Positions 1 through 10,400 of a stretch of 64,000 nt of DNA are shown piece by piece. The translations under genes and the position numbers were made by a program. The notes beneath the pieces were generated by a model. The model had not been told where the DNA came from. It did no database searches and saw only the letters and a list, made by a program, of their open reading frames with translations. Source of the DNA: Cytophagales bacterium (GTDB lineage: Bacteria > Bacteroidota > Bacteroidia > Cytophagales > Spirosomataceae); contig JAAFJE010000003.1 of assembly GCA_013298025.1 (NCBI GenBank), forward strand, positions 248,001-312,000, written 5' to 3'. The first letter of the stretch is position 1, and every line of letters starts with the position of its first letter.

Positions 1-1
1 G

Positions 2-523
2 GCCCAACAAAAAGAGAATTTCAGCGAAAGAGATTTGCTTTACAAAATCCTTTTCGATATGCGCAAAGATGTAACAGAGCTGAAAAAAATGTTTTTGGAA
101 GTGATACAGCATGGAGGTGATATGTCTATTATCAAAGGGCATGAAACGCTCTTTCAAAACCTCGAAAGCGACCCTATCAATACATACACGGGCAATTATA
201 CTAGCCCCGAAATGAATCCCAATCGTATTTTGCCTAGTGCTAGTTCGTTCGACAATGCACCGTACCAAGAGTTGCCCTCAAACCCCAATGAGCTGAAAGT
301 AATCAACCTCGATAGCAATGGGCATACGCCCAACAACGATGTGTATGACATCACCCACATTGCCGAAGAGGTTTCTCTTTCGTTAGAAAAACAAGAAAAA
401 GATATGATTATCAAGGCTTTACGTAAAAATAAAAATAAGCGTAAATATGCCGCACAAGATTTGGGTATTTCGGAAAGAACTTTGTATCGAAAAATCAAAC
501 AATATGACATTGAAGAAGAATAA
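2..523 (+). CDS. Sigma-54-dependent response regulator, C-terminal part (5' end outside window)
   Basis: The reading frame is open from base 2, so the gene begins upstream of the window; about 173 residues are visible. The first residues look like the end of an AAA+ sigma-54 activator region, followed by a poorly conserved Asn/Pro-rich linker. The last 45 residues form a Fis-type helix-turn-helix, with KRKYAAQDLGISERTLYRKI as the recognition unit. Proteins of this family bind enhancer-like sites and drive sigma-54 promoters through ATP hydrolysis. The AAA+ GAFTGA motif and any receiver domain are not visible, so the NtrC-like class is inferred from the C-terminus only. The next gene, lptE, starts inside this one (20-base overlap), indicating one transcript. 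Confidence 0.8.
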   Translation, partial: AQQKENFSERDLLYKILFDMRKDVTELKKMFLEVIQHGGDMSIIKGHETLFQNLESDPINTYTGNYTSPEMNPNRILPSASSFDNAPYQELPSNPNELKVINLDSNGHTPNNDVYDITHIAEEVSLSLEKQEKDMIIKALRKNKNKRKYAAQDLGISERTLYRKIKQYDIEEE

Positions 524-1022
524 GCACTATAGTTCCTTTTTACTTTTATTAATACTTGCAAGTCAAACACTTACAGGTTGTTATTCGTTCAGAGGGGCAA
601 GTCTCGACCCCAACCTAAAAACCTTGCAAGTACAAAATTTTGTCATGCAGGCTGCTGGTGGGCCAGCCAACCTTACCTTGACTTTCAACGAAAAAATGAA
701 GGAATATTTTCAACGCAATACTTCGCTGAAAATGACTAATTTCAATCCCGATTTGATGTTTGAAGGCAGTATCGTGGGCTACGAAGTGGAAGCCAAAGCT
801 CCTACGTCGTCGGACAAAGGAGGGCTAAACCGCCTCACGATTCGGGTGCAGGTAAAGTTTACCAATGCCAAAGACGAAAATAAAAACTTCGACCAAGAGT
901 TTTCGTTTTACCAAGATTTTCCCCAAAATCAAACCCTTTCAACGGTGGAAAAAGACCTAATTCCTAAGATTTTCGACCAGATTGTGTTAGATATTTTTAA
1001 TAAAACCGCTGGAGAATGGTAG
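504..1022 (+). CDS. lptE: LptE-family LPS-assembly lipoprotein
   Basis: A 172-residue lipoprotein. The ATG at 504 gives a basic N-terminus (MTLKKNKH), a hydrophobic stretch and the lipobox LTGC, so Cys22-23 is the likely lipidated residue. The rest (YSFRGASL..., then an alternating strand pattern) is the Bacteroidota LptE type. The LptE family plugs the LptD barrel and helps insert lipopolysaccharide into the outer membrane; that role is known for the family, not shown here. An earlier in-frame start at 447 would lie deep inside the upstream gene and would not give a signal peptide first. Position between the sigma-54 regulator and secG agrees with synteny I know from this phylum. Confidence 0.85.
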   Translation: MTLKKNKHYSSFLLLLILASQTLTGCYSFRGASLDPNLKTLQVQNFVMQAAGGPANLTLTFNEKMKEYFQRNTSLKMTNFNPDLMFEGSIVGYEVEAKAPTSSDKGGLNRLTIRVQVKFTNAKDENKNFDQEFSFYQDFPQNQTLSTVEKDLIPKIFDQIVLDIFNKTAGEW

Positions 1023-1083
1023 GAGTGAAGATGTCGGATAAATACTTGTCATCGACAACTGAAAGATGCTTAACTGATTGATT

Positions 1084-1752
1084 ATGAACAAAGAATCCTT
1101 TTCATACTTGGTTGCTCATCCCGACGAGATTGGGAAAAACGATTTGGAAGCCCTCGAACAAATCGCTAGGGCGTATCCGTATTTTCAATTGGCACATACC
1201 TTGGTGGCAAAAGGTTATTATCATTTCAAAAACGAAGCTTTGGCCAATGAAAAAATTAGCCATGCCGCCGCTTACAGTATCAACCGCAATGGGCTACGCA
1301 AAATCATCACCGAGCAGTTTAGCAACGATACGCACGCAGGTGCACAAATAGATACCGCCTATTTGCATCGAGTAAAAGAGCGAGTAGAAGCCCAAAATCA
1401 GCAACATTTCAAAAACGAAGAACTGTTGCAAGCTTCTCTTAGCCATGAGGAAAGCCTGCTCGAAAGCATTGCACGCCGGCAACAACAGCAACTCGACATT
1501 ATCAATACTTTTATCGAAAAAGACCCTGGGCTTATCAGAACGTCTAAAAGTCAGTTGCAACATACGCCCCAAAACGAAGATTTGGCTGCTCCTAGTACGC
1601 AGCCCAAGCACGTGATTATCACCGAAAACTACGCCAAAATCCTCACGATGCAAGGCAAATTTCAGAAAGCGATAGAAGTATATCAGAAATTAATTTTGAA
1701 ATTCCCAGAAAAAAAAGCGTACTTTGCGGAAAAGATTCGAGAAATTCAATAA
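1084..1752 (+). CDS. Conserved hypothetical protein with a C-terminal TPR-like unit
   Basis: About 222 residues with no signal peptide. The N-terminal 100 residues are helical (ALEQIARAYPYFQLAHTLVA resembles a helical-repeat pair) and the last 40 residues (TENYAKILTMQGKFQKAIEVYQKLILKFPEKKAYFAEKI) form one clear tetratricopeptide repeat. The middle is Gln-rich and probably disordered. I chose the ATG at 1084 rather than the TTG two codons earlier. It lies between lptE (61 bases upstream) and secG (46 bases downstream) and is probably in the same transcript. TPR units bind other proteins; the partner is unknown, but the neighbours suggest an envelope-related task. Confidence 0.75.
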   Translation: MNKESFSYLVAHPDEIGKNDLEALEQIARAYPYFQLAHTLVAKGYYHFKNEALANEKISHAAAYSINRNGLRKIITEQFSNDTHAGAQIDTAYLHRVKERVEAQNQQHFKNEELLQASLSHEESLLESIARRQQQQLDIINTFIEKDPGLIRTSKSQLQHTPQNEDLAAPSTQPKHVIITENYAKILTMQGKFQKAIEVYQKLILKFPEKKAYFAEKIREIQ

Positions 1753-1798
1753 GGAAAGTAATTTTAAAAGAAATATTTTAACAACTTATTTTAAACAA

Positions 1799-2146
1799 AT
1801 GTTCGGAGCAATTATTACTATTATTTGTATTGTAGCGGTATTGTTGGTATTGGTAGTATTGATACAAAACCCTAAAGGAGGTGGCATTTCTGGTGAATTT
1901 GGTGGTGCAGGTGCAAGCCAAATGTTTGGCGTTCAGCGTACTGGCGATATTTTAGAGCAACTCACTTGGGGTGGGGCAATCGTAATCGTATTGTTGTCAT
2001 TGGCTTCAAAGTTTATCACACCAGCCGAAGCAGAAGGCATCAACTCAGTAAACGTAGAGAAAGCTGCTACAAAAACGATTCCTGCGGCAGTTCCAGCACC
2101 AGCGCCTGCTACTACGCCAGCGCCTGCGGCAACGCCTAACAAATAA
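1799..2146 (+). CDS. secG: Preprotein translocase subunit SecG
   Basis: A 115-residue protein with two membrane segments (residues about 3-22 and 52-70) joined by the Gly-rich cytoplasmic loop GGGISGEFGGAGASQMFG, the SecG signature. SecG sits beside SecYE and assists SecA-driven export. The C-terminal 40 residues are an Ala/Pro/Thr-rich tail, usual in Bacteroidota SecG and absent from enterobacterial ones. The ATG at 1799 is chosen because the sequence upstream in this frame overlaps the previous gene and is charged (MRKRFEKFNKES), unlike a SecG start. A short inverted repeat follows at 2159-2224. Confidence 0.92.
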   Translation: MFGAIITIICIVAVLLVLVVLIQNPKGGGISGEFGGAGASQMFGVQRTGDILEQLTWGGAIVIVLLSLASKFITPAEAEGINSVNVEKAATKTIPAAVPAPAPATTPAPAATPNK

Positions 2147-2158
2147 AAATACATTTGC

Positions 2159-2224
2159 TATCTGTTATCCGTAAAACTATTTCGGATAAAAATCTTTTTA
2201 ATCCTATTTAACGGATAACAGATA
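2159..2224. repeat. Inverted repeat with 14-base arms between secG and the next gene
   Basis: Arms TATCTGTTATCCGT (2159-2172) and ACGGATAACAGATA (2211-2224) are perfect complements separated by 38 bases. A further GATAACG follows directly. There is no T-run right after the stem, so it is not a typical terminator. It lies between convergent genes and may still end transcription in both directions. The core TTATCCGT recurs at 23681-23688 in another intergenic region, so it may be a small dispersed repeat. Confidence 0.6.
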
Positions 2225-2261
2225 ACGAATAAGCTACGCTTTAAACTTATCAAGCATCACT

Positions 2262-2969
2262 TCACAAATACGCCACCATTTTTCGCTTCGCTAAAGGCAA
2301 CAACGTTTCTTGTAAAGGCATCAATAATTTCGACTCAATCAGGTATGTAGCTGGATTGGGCAAATGCTTGTATTTTTTTACCAATGCTATTTTCAAATTT
2401 TCAAACGTATTACTTGGACTGTACCGAACGGTGTCAATCAAGTAAGTTTTGATGCCCCGTTGTTTTTCGTGGTTATTTTCAAAAATGGTTACATTGTACT
2501 GATACACTTTTGTTTCATGAATCAAAGGTTCGTACAAAAACATATAGCCATCATTTTTGTATAAAGGCAAAATCCCAATAGGCGTTATGCTAATGCTATC
2601 TTCCATGCCTTTTCTTAGCTCTTCTCCTTCTTCGATGCCCCTTCTAAAACGAGGCAAGGCATAGTCGGTAATGCTCTCAATTTCGGCCAAATACTCGCTT
2701 TCGGGCTGGGCATCTGGCTCGTAATCTAAGGTCATGTTGTCGTTGTTGAATCCCTTGATACGCTTAGGGAAATTTTTGGCCATTTGCTCTAGCCCCGATT
2801 TAAAGTACAACGAATACTCGTAATGCCTTTGTAAATCCAACAAGTCGGGATAGAGTTTTTTGGCTTGAAAGTTAGTTTTGACCGATTGTAGATACGAAAG
2901 CAAGACATACTTTTTATACTCGAAGTCGATAAGTCCTGCGGTTAACCAGTCTTTTTCTAAGGTTTTCAT
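2262..2969 (-). CDS. Conserved hypothetical protein with an extended Shine-Dalgarno start
   Basis: A 235-residue soluble protein with no signal peptide or membrane segment. The N-terminal half is helical (WLTAGLIDFEYKKYVLLSYL; later PDLLDLQRHYEYSLYFKSGL), the C-terminal half looks like mixed alpha/beta. I recognise no catalytic motif; similar proteins of unknown function occur in Bacteroidota. Its start is striking: the ATG at 2969 is preceded by AGAAAGGAGGT, an 11-base complement of the expected 16S rRNA tail, four bases upstream. Most genes in this window have no such site. It converges with secG and is divergent from groES, so it is a single-gene unit. A degenerate -7 box (TAACTTTA) lies at 3006-3013. 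Confidence 0.8.
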   Translation of the reverse strand: MKTLEKDWLTAGLIDFEYKKYVLLSYLQSVKTNFQAKKLYPDLLDLQRHYEYSLYFKSGLEQMAKNFPKRIKGFNNDNMTLDYEPDAQPESEYLAEIESITDYALPRFRRGIEEGEELRKGMEDSISITPIGILPLYKNDGYMFLYEPLIHETKVYQYNVTIFENNHEKQRGIKTYLIDTVRYSPSNTFENLKIALVKKYKHLPNPATYLIESKLLMPLQETLLPLAKRKMVAYL

Positions 2970-2973
2970 CGTG

Positions 2974-2984
2974 ACCTCCTTTCT
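2974..2984 (-). promoter_or_regulatory. Extended Shine-Dalgarno sequence
   Basis: On the minus strand the sequence AGAAAGGAGGT precedes the ATG at 2969 by four bases. It is complementary over 11 bases to ACCTCCTTTCT, the usual 3' end of Bacteroidota 16S rRNA. In this phylum the anti-SD is generally sequestered on the ribosome (known from Flavobacterium johnsoniae) and SD sequences are rare, so a site of this length probably has a regulatory purpose. Confidence 0.75.
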
Positions 2985-3140
2985 TTAAAAAATAAATTAG
3001 CTACCTAAAGTTAAGCATTTATAGGAATTTTCAAAATTTCAAAGCAAGTTTTCAAACGCTGTCAGTTATGAACCTTTTTTTGTCATATTTTTTCTTAAAA
3101 AAAGAAGAAAAAGAAAAAATTAAAAACAAATACAAACAAT

Positions 3141-3159
3141 TTGTCAGGTATCCTGACAA
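3141..3159. promoter_or_regulatory. Dyad TTGTCAGG-TAT-CCTGACAA upstream of groES, possible heat-shock operator
   Basis: Perfect 8-base arms with a 3-base spacer, 144 bases before the groES start. A lone half-site TGTCAG lies at 3060-3065. The symmetry and position fit a dimeric regulator binding site controlling the chaperonin operon. That the site is an operator, and the protein that would bind it, are inference. Confidence 0.5.
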
Positions 3160-3302
3160 TATTTCAGCTTATTATGCAATGGCATAAAAAATGCAATAAA
3201 CCTAGGCGTTGGGGCAGTATAACGACAAACGGTGAAGGAGTTTATACACCCCAACATCTGACCTAAAAATTCAACAAAAAAAATAACAACTTATTCAAAA
3301 AA

Positions 3303-3581
3303 ATGTCAACAGTAAGTATCAAACCATTAGCTGACAGAGTTCTAGTTGAACCAGCAGCAGCAGAAGAAAAAACTGCATTCGGAATTATCATACCTGACAC
3401 TGCCAAAGAAAAGCCCCAAAGAGGAACAGTTGTAGCGGTAGGTTCTGGCAAAAAAGATGAACCGATGACTGTTCAAGTTGGCGATACTGTATTGTACGGC
3501 AAGTACTCAGGTACAGAAATCTCAGTAGAAGGCAAAGACTTCTTGATTATGAGAGAAAGCGATATTTTCGCAATCCTTTAA
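3303..3581 (+). CDS. groES: Co-chaperonin GroES
   Basis: A 92-residue protein of the usual GroES length. Hallmarks are [21 protein letters not shown] at the start, the mobile loop region ([22 protein letters not shown]) and the end [14 protein letters not shown]. It forms the heptameric lid of the GroEL cage in the cytoplasm. groEL follows after 112 bases on the same strand. The ATG at 3303 is the only sensible start. Control may act through the dyad at 3141-3159. Confidence 0.97.
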   Translation: MSTVSIKPLADRVLVEPAAAEEKTAFGIIIPDTAKEKPQRGTVVAVGSGKKDEPMTVQVGDTVLYGKYSGTEISVEGKDFLIMRESDIFAIL

Positions 3582-3645
3582 TGGTAGCTATCAGCTATTA
3601 AAGTGTAAAACAAAAAATAGAATTTTGGAACTGTTGAATGAATGA

Positions 3646-5319
<1,674 letters not shown>

Positions 5320-5861
5320 TCTTATCGTGCTTCTTTCAAAAAGGGGGACTTGCTTGGCAAGTTCCCCTTTTTCATGTTAGAGTAGCTATATCATTTTTAC
5401 TAATGACCTATGAAAGTCTTTGGGTTTCTTGGCATTGTACAAAATGTAACAAAAAAAATGTGAAAAAACTTAGCCTAAAAATATCCTACTTATCTAAATT
5501 TAATCTAATTTTGATACAAAATTTATGTAGATACACAAAACCCTTGTTAAGTACAATTACTTATCTGAAAAAACTAGCAAAAAGCCATTTTTACATAAAT
5601 AAAGTACAAAAAATAACTTATTTGATTAGTTGTTTTTTTTGTATAACAACTTCAATAAATCTAATTTTAAAACAATCTTTTTCGAGCCTCAAAAAGGTAT
5701 AATAATAAATTGAAAATGAGTGTTTTATTATATACTTACAAAATAGGTTTATCAAAGAAGGCTTTGGGAAAAACATTCTAGTTCATCAAGCAGTATAGCA
5801 TGTGTATCACTTAAATTTTATGTTGAATTTATAACCAAAAGACAAAGTTCTTTAGTGAGAA
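5320..5861. other. AT-rich intergenic region between groEL and mqo
   Basis: Beyond the terminator at 5338-5372 I see no gene in this 542-base stretch. The frame that stays open through part of it (to 5702) has an implausible Lys/Leu/Phe/Ser-rich composition and overlaps groEL. The mqo promoter must lie here, but no exact TAnnTTTG with a spaced TTG stands out. Confidence 0.6.
5338..5372 (+). terminator. Rho-independent terminator after groEL
   Basis: Stem of AAAAAGGGGGACTTGC against GCAAGTTCCCCTTTTT with a 3-base loop (one G-T pair), ending in a T-run. Confidence 0.9.
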
Positions 5862-7385
5862 ATGCGTAGAAAAATTAAAAATGCTGCCAACTATTCAGAT
5901 GTAGTATTGATAGGGGCAGGTATCATGAGTGCCACTTTAGGCGTACTTTTGAAAGAGCTTCAACCAGATTTAAAAATCACCATTTTTGAACGTTTAGATT
6001 TGGTTGCTGGAGAAAGTTCTGATGCTTGGAACAACGCTGGTACAGGCCACGCTGCTTTGTGTGAACTAAACTACACGCCTGAAAAGCCCGATGGCAGTGT
6101 AGATTGCTCAAAGGCATTAAAGATTTATGATTCCTTCCAAGTTTCTCGTCAGTTTTGGGCATACCTTATTGAAAAAGGCATTTTGCCTTCTCCCGAAAGC
6201 TTCATTCAATCGGTGCCACACATGAGTTTTGTGCATGGCGAAAATAATGTCAATTACCTTAAAAAACGCTACGATATACTCAGCCAATATGCTCCGTTCA
6301 AAGATATGTCTTATACCGAAGATGGGGAGGCTATCAGCAAATTGATTCCCTTGGTGATGGAAGGACGCAATCCAGAAGAACCCATCGCTGCTACTTATAC
6401 CGATGCGGGTACCGATGTCAATTTTGGTAATTTAACTCGTATGCTTTTCGATTATTTGAAAAGCAAAGACGACGTGAAAATTCGTATGCACCACGAGGTA
6501 ACAGAACTCAAACAGTTGGAAGATGGCAACTGGTGTATTACGCTCAACAACTTGGCTACCAAGAAAAGTAATAAAAAGAAAATATATGCCCATTTTGTAT
6601 TTGTAGGTGCTGGTGGTGGAGCTTTACCATTACTCGAAAAATCGGGTATCGAAGAGGGCAAAGGCTTTGGTGGTTTCCCTGTGAGTGGGCAATGGCTCAA
6701 ATGCAACAATCCCGACGTGATAGAACGCCACAATGCCAAAGTGTATGGTAGAGCTGCTGTTGGTGCGCCTCCGATGTCGGTGCCTCACCTGGACTCTCGT
6801 ATGATTGATGGCAAAAAAGAGCTGTTGTTTGGCCCTTATGCAGGCTTTACTACTCGTTTCTTGAAAGAAGGTTCTCTCATGGATTTACCTTCTTCTATCA
6901 AGCTCAACAACGTTATTCCAATGCTACAAGCAGGCTTGCATAATATCGACTTGACCAAATACCTCATCGAGCAAGTGATGCAGTCGCCAGAAGACCGCCT
7001 CGAAGCACTCAAAGAATATTTCCCTAATGCCGAAATGAAAGATTGGGAGCTTTTAATGGCTGGTCAACGGGTGCAAGTAATCAAAAAACACCCAGAATTG
7101 GGCGGTGTGCTTGAGTTTGGTACAGAAATCGTGGCTGCTTCCGATGGCTCTATTGCAGCCTTGTTGGGTGCTTCGCCAGGGGCATCAACTGCCGTTGATA
7201 TTATGGTACAATTGCTTCAACGTTGCTTTAAAGAAGAATTTGCTACGGAAGAATGGCAAGAAAAAATTAAAGCCATGATTCCTTCGTATGGACAATCGTT
7301 GGTAGCAGATGAAAGTTTATTTAAGCAAATCAACGACTGGACAAACGAGGTGTTAGGTTTAAAATCTACCACAGTTACAGTATAA
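5862..7385 (+). CDS. mqo: Malate:quinone oxidoreductase
   Basis: A 507-residue FAD enzyme of normal family length. The dinucleotide-binding motif is VVLIGAGIMSATLGVLLKEL (residues about 14-33), followed by ERLDLVAGESSDAWNNAGTGHA, the MQO signature. The C-terminus carries LLGASPGASTAVDIMVQLL. MQO oxidises malate to oxaloacetate at the cytoplasmic membrane face and passes electrons to the quinone pool, serving the TCA cycle in place of NAD-dependent malate dehydrogenase. It stands alone, with a long upstream gap and a terminator at 7421. Confidence 0.95.
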   Translation: MRRKIKNAANYSDVVLIGAGIMSATLGVLLKELQPDLKITIFERLDLVAGESSDAWNNAGTGHAALCELNYTPEKPDGSVDCSKALKIYDSFQVSRQFWAYLIEKGILPSPESFIQSVPHMSFVHGENNVNYLKKRYDILSQYAPFKDMSYTEDGEAISKLIPLVMEGRNPEEPIAATYTDAGTDVNFGNLTRMLFDYLKSKDDVKIRMHHEVTELKQLEDGNWCITLNNLATKKSNKKKIYAHFVFVGAGGGALPLLEKSGIEEGKGFGGFPVSGQWLKCNNPDVIERHNAKVYGRAAVGAPPMSVPHLDSRMIDGKKELLFGPYAGFTTRFLKEGSLMDLPSSIKLNNVIPMLQAGLHNIDLTKYLIEQVMQSPEDRLEALKEYFPNAEMKDWELLMAGQRVQVIKKHPELGGVLEFGTEIVAASDGSIAALLGASPGASTAVDIMVQLLQRCFKEEFATEEWQEKIKAMIPSYGQSLVADESLFKQINDWTNEVLGLKSTTVTV

Positions 7386-7420
7386 TCGTTTTAGCTATTA
7401 GACTTTTTACTATAAACAAA

Positions 7421-7450
7421 AAAATCCACTCAGTATATGAGTGGATTTTT
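7421..7450. terminator. Bidirectional terminator between mqo and the amidohydrolase gene
   Basis: Perfect 12-base arms AAAATCCACTCA (7421-7432) and TGAGTGGATTTT (7438-7449) with loop GTATA. A/T tracts on both sides suit two convergent genes. Confidence 0.88.
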
Positions 7451-7468
7451 CTGTTTACTAAAGTTCTG

Positions 7469-10400
7469 TTATTCTTCTATACCTGTATTGGCTTGAGGTT
7501 TTTCAAAATTCCATTCATCACGTACCAGTTTTGTGTTGTTTGGATACACCTCATTGAGCGTATTGGCATCATACACTCGCCCATTTTTTACGACCATTTT
7601 CACCGTATTGGAATGGCGGATATTTTCTAAAGGATTTTTATCCAAAATAATTAAATCGGCAAGTTTGCCTTGCTCAATACTACCCAAATCTTTATCCAAA
7701 CCCAAGGCCTTTGCCCCTAAAATAGTAGCTACTTTCAAGGCATCGTGAGGTTTCATGCCGCCACTTTGCATCGACCAAAGTTCCCAATGATAGCCCAAGC
7801 CTTGAAATTCGCCATGACTACCAATGCCAGCCAAAGCACCATTTTCGACCATCGCTTTCATTGATTTGGCGTGTTTTTGAAATACGTGTTCTTCGGGTAA
7901 AAACCAGCCCGATACCCTTCTTGTCTTGGCTGCAAGTTCTTCGTAAGGCATGAAGTACTGCATTTTTTTATCATGGTAAGGGTCTTCTGTTTCAAAGTAA
8001 TAAATTTCGGCAAAAGGCCCACCATAAGACACCAAGAGCGTAGGCGTAACCGCCATTTGAGCATAGCTAATCGCTTTTACCACATCTTTATAAAGCGGAT
8101 ATACCGGAATGGCGTGTTCGTGTCCGGGGTAGCCATCTAGCAGGTTGGTCATGTTTAGTTTATAATTTAATCCTCCTTCGGTAGTAGGCATCAATTGTTG
8201 GTCTTTGGCCGCTTTGATAATCCATTGGCGGGTTTGTCGATTACCCGTCAAGTACATTTTGATGTATTTTGTATGAAAATATTTGCTGTATTGTTTGAGG
8301 GCATTACTCGCACCAGTCGAATCTTTGATATTGTACGACCAAAACCCAACCCCAGGGCCAGTCGAGTAAATACGAGGGCCTACCATTTTGCCAGCTTCCA
8401 CCATATCGCTGTAGGTAAGTACATCGGTTGTACTGGTTTGGGGGTCACGGGTCGTCGTAACACCATACGCCAAATTGGCGGCATACATCCAAACTTGATT
8501 TTTTTGAATACCCCATTGAGGCCATAAATGGGCGTGCGTATCGACAAAACCCGGAAGAATGGTTTTGCCTCCCAGCTCAATCACTTTTGCCTGAGCAGCT
8601 TTCAAGCTACCACTTTTCCCTATGGCTTTGATGCGATTGTTTTCGATAAGAATATCACCATTCGATAAGACCTCTTCTCCTTTCATGGTGATGATTCTTG
8701 CCCCTCGCAACAAAATACTGGCTTGTGGGGTATCTTTGGCATAAAAGACCTTGATGGCTGTTTCGGTGGGTTGGTAGCGTTCGGCTTTTTTAGCCACCTT
8801 TTTTTCATCTTTTACTTTGGCGGTATCTTTAGGAGCTTTTTCTTGGGCTTTTTTGGCTATTTTTACACTATCTTCAAAAGCTTGGTAGCGTTCCAAATCA
8901 TATTCAACATAGAAACGCCCTAAAGCCCAACGCACCTTTTTTGCATCGTTCGACCAAGACGGAAATTCTCCTCCCAATTCGGTTAGTTTTTGTGCAGGAA
9001 ACTGAGCAGAAGAGGCATCAGCCACCGAAATATTCACTGTTTTGCCCGTTTGAGGTAACGTAACGACATAAATATCATTGTTGATTTGTGCCAAAGCTTT
9101 ATCACCTTCGGGCGAAATAAGCACCTGAGAAGCATTAGAAGCACGATTGACTTCCATGGCATTGGCGGCTTTTTCGGCAAGCATACAATTATGCACATAA
9201 TCTTCGCCTTCGATACTCATGCCGTAGGTGGTAATGCCCGAAATTTTGGCGTGCGTTTTTTCGTCTGTACCATCCCATTTGATAGAAAGCAGTGAACCTT
9301 CGTTGCCACTCAGGTAAATTCTGTCTTGTTGTTTTTTGACAAAATGCGGAAATGCCCGGTCTTTGGCTTGGTCGATGACCGTAATAACGCCCCCTTTGGT
9401 ATCAATCCAGCACAATTCATCTTCGGCACTATGGGCTACAGGGCCAATAGATTCTTGGTAAGTACGCATTTTACCACGAATAAAAACTAAGCGTTCGTTG
9501 GAAGGTGAAAAAACGGGCTGACTATAAATAGCAGGCGTATTGGTTATTTTTTGTAAACCCGAACCATCGGCATTGACCTTGTAGAGATGTCCGCCTTGGG
9601 CTGTCCAAGTAACAAACGCCAGTTGTCGCCCATCGTTCGACCACGTAGGTTGTGCTTCGGTAAAGTCGTGGTTGCTGAGGCGTTTGGGCGTTCCGTTGGG
9701 ATAATCGACTACATACAAACGATTGAGAGCAGTAAAAGCTAATTGTTTGCCATTCGGAGAAGCCACTACATCTCTTATTTGCGTAACTAAGGCATGAGAA
9801 GTATCGCTAATAGGATATTTAAAATTCAGTTGTGGCCCCATTTCCAGTGCCATGTCCACTGTAAAAGGAATATTGATTGGCGAGCCACCATTGAGGGCAA
9901 TTTTATAAATTTTGCCTCCATAAGATGCCACAATAAATTGATTGTCAGGCGTAAAGCTCATACTCGGCAAAACGCCCATAGTAGCGATAGATTCTTGGTC
10001 GTCACGTTGTACGGGATAGGCAAGCCATTGTTCGTCGCCAGAGGCTAAATTACGCAAGACCAAACCCGTTTTTTCTTCGAAACGAGAACCATACACCAGC
10101 CATTTACCATCGGGCGAAAGCGTAGGCGTAAAAGCCGAGCCATAGCGTGAAGTGATGGTAGTGCGTTTGCCATTTTCACGGTCGTACATCCCAATTTGGT
10201 ACTGAGGCATCATGGCATTGTAGTTCCAAGCACCCGTGCGTTGCGAGAAATAAATATAGCGACCGTCGGGACTAAGAGCAGGGTCGATAGTTTTGAGGTT
10301 GGCAGGCTGGTCGATGAGTTGTACGCCTCCACCACCATCTTTATGCACCATCCAGAGTTGCACATTCATGCGACCTTTGGCAAACACGATATAGTTGCCA

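Larger units (their letters stand above)
2970..3302. other. Divergent intergenic region before groES with two dyads
   Basis: This 333-base gap is very AT-rich, with an A/G-rich tract at about 3092-3120. It holds the extended SD of the minus-strand gene, a dyad at 3141-3159, and a second small dyad TTATGC-AATG-GCATAA at 3172-3187. No CIRCE element (TTAGCACTC-N9-GAGTGCTAA) is present. I found no exact TAnnTTTG box for groES. Confidence 0.6.

Noticed and set aside
2970-3302. CIRCE/HrcA operator before groES
   Set aside because: The consensus TTAGCACTC-N9-GAGTGCTAA is not present; only the unrelated TTGTCAGG dyad is.
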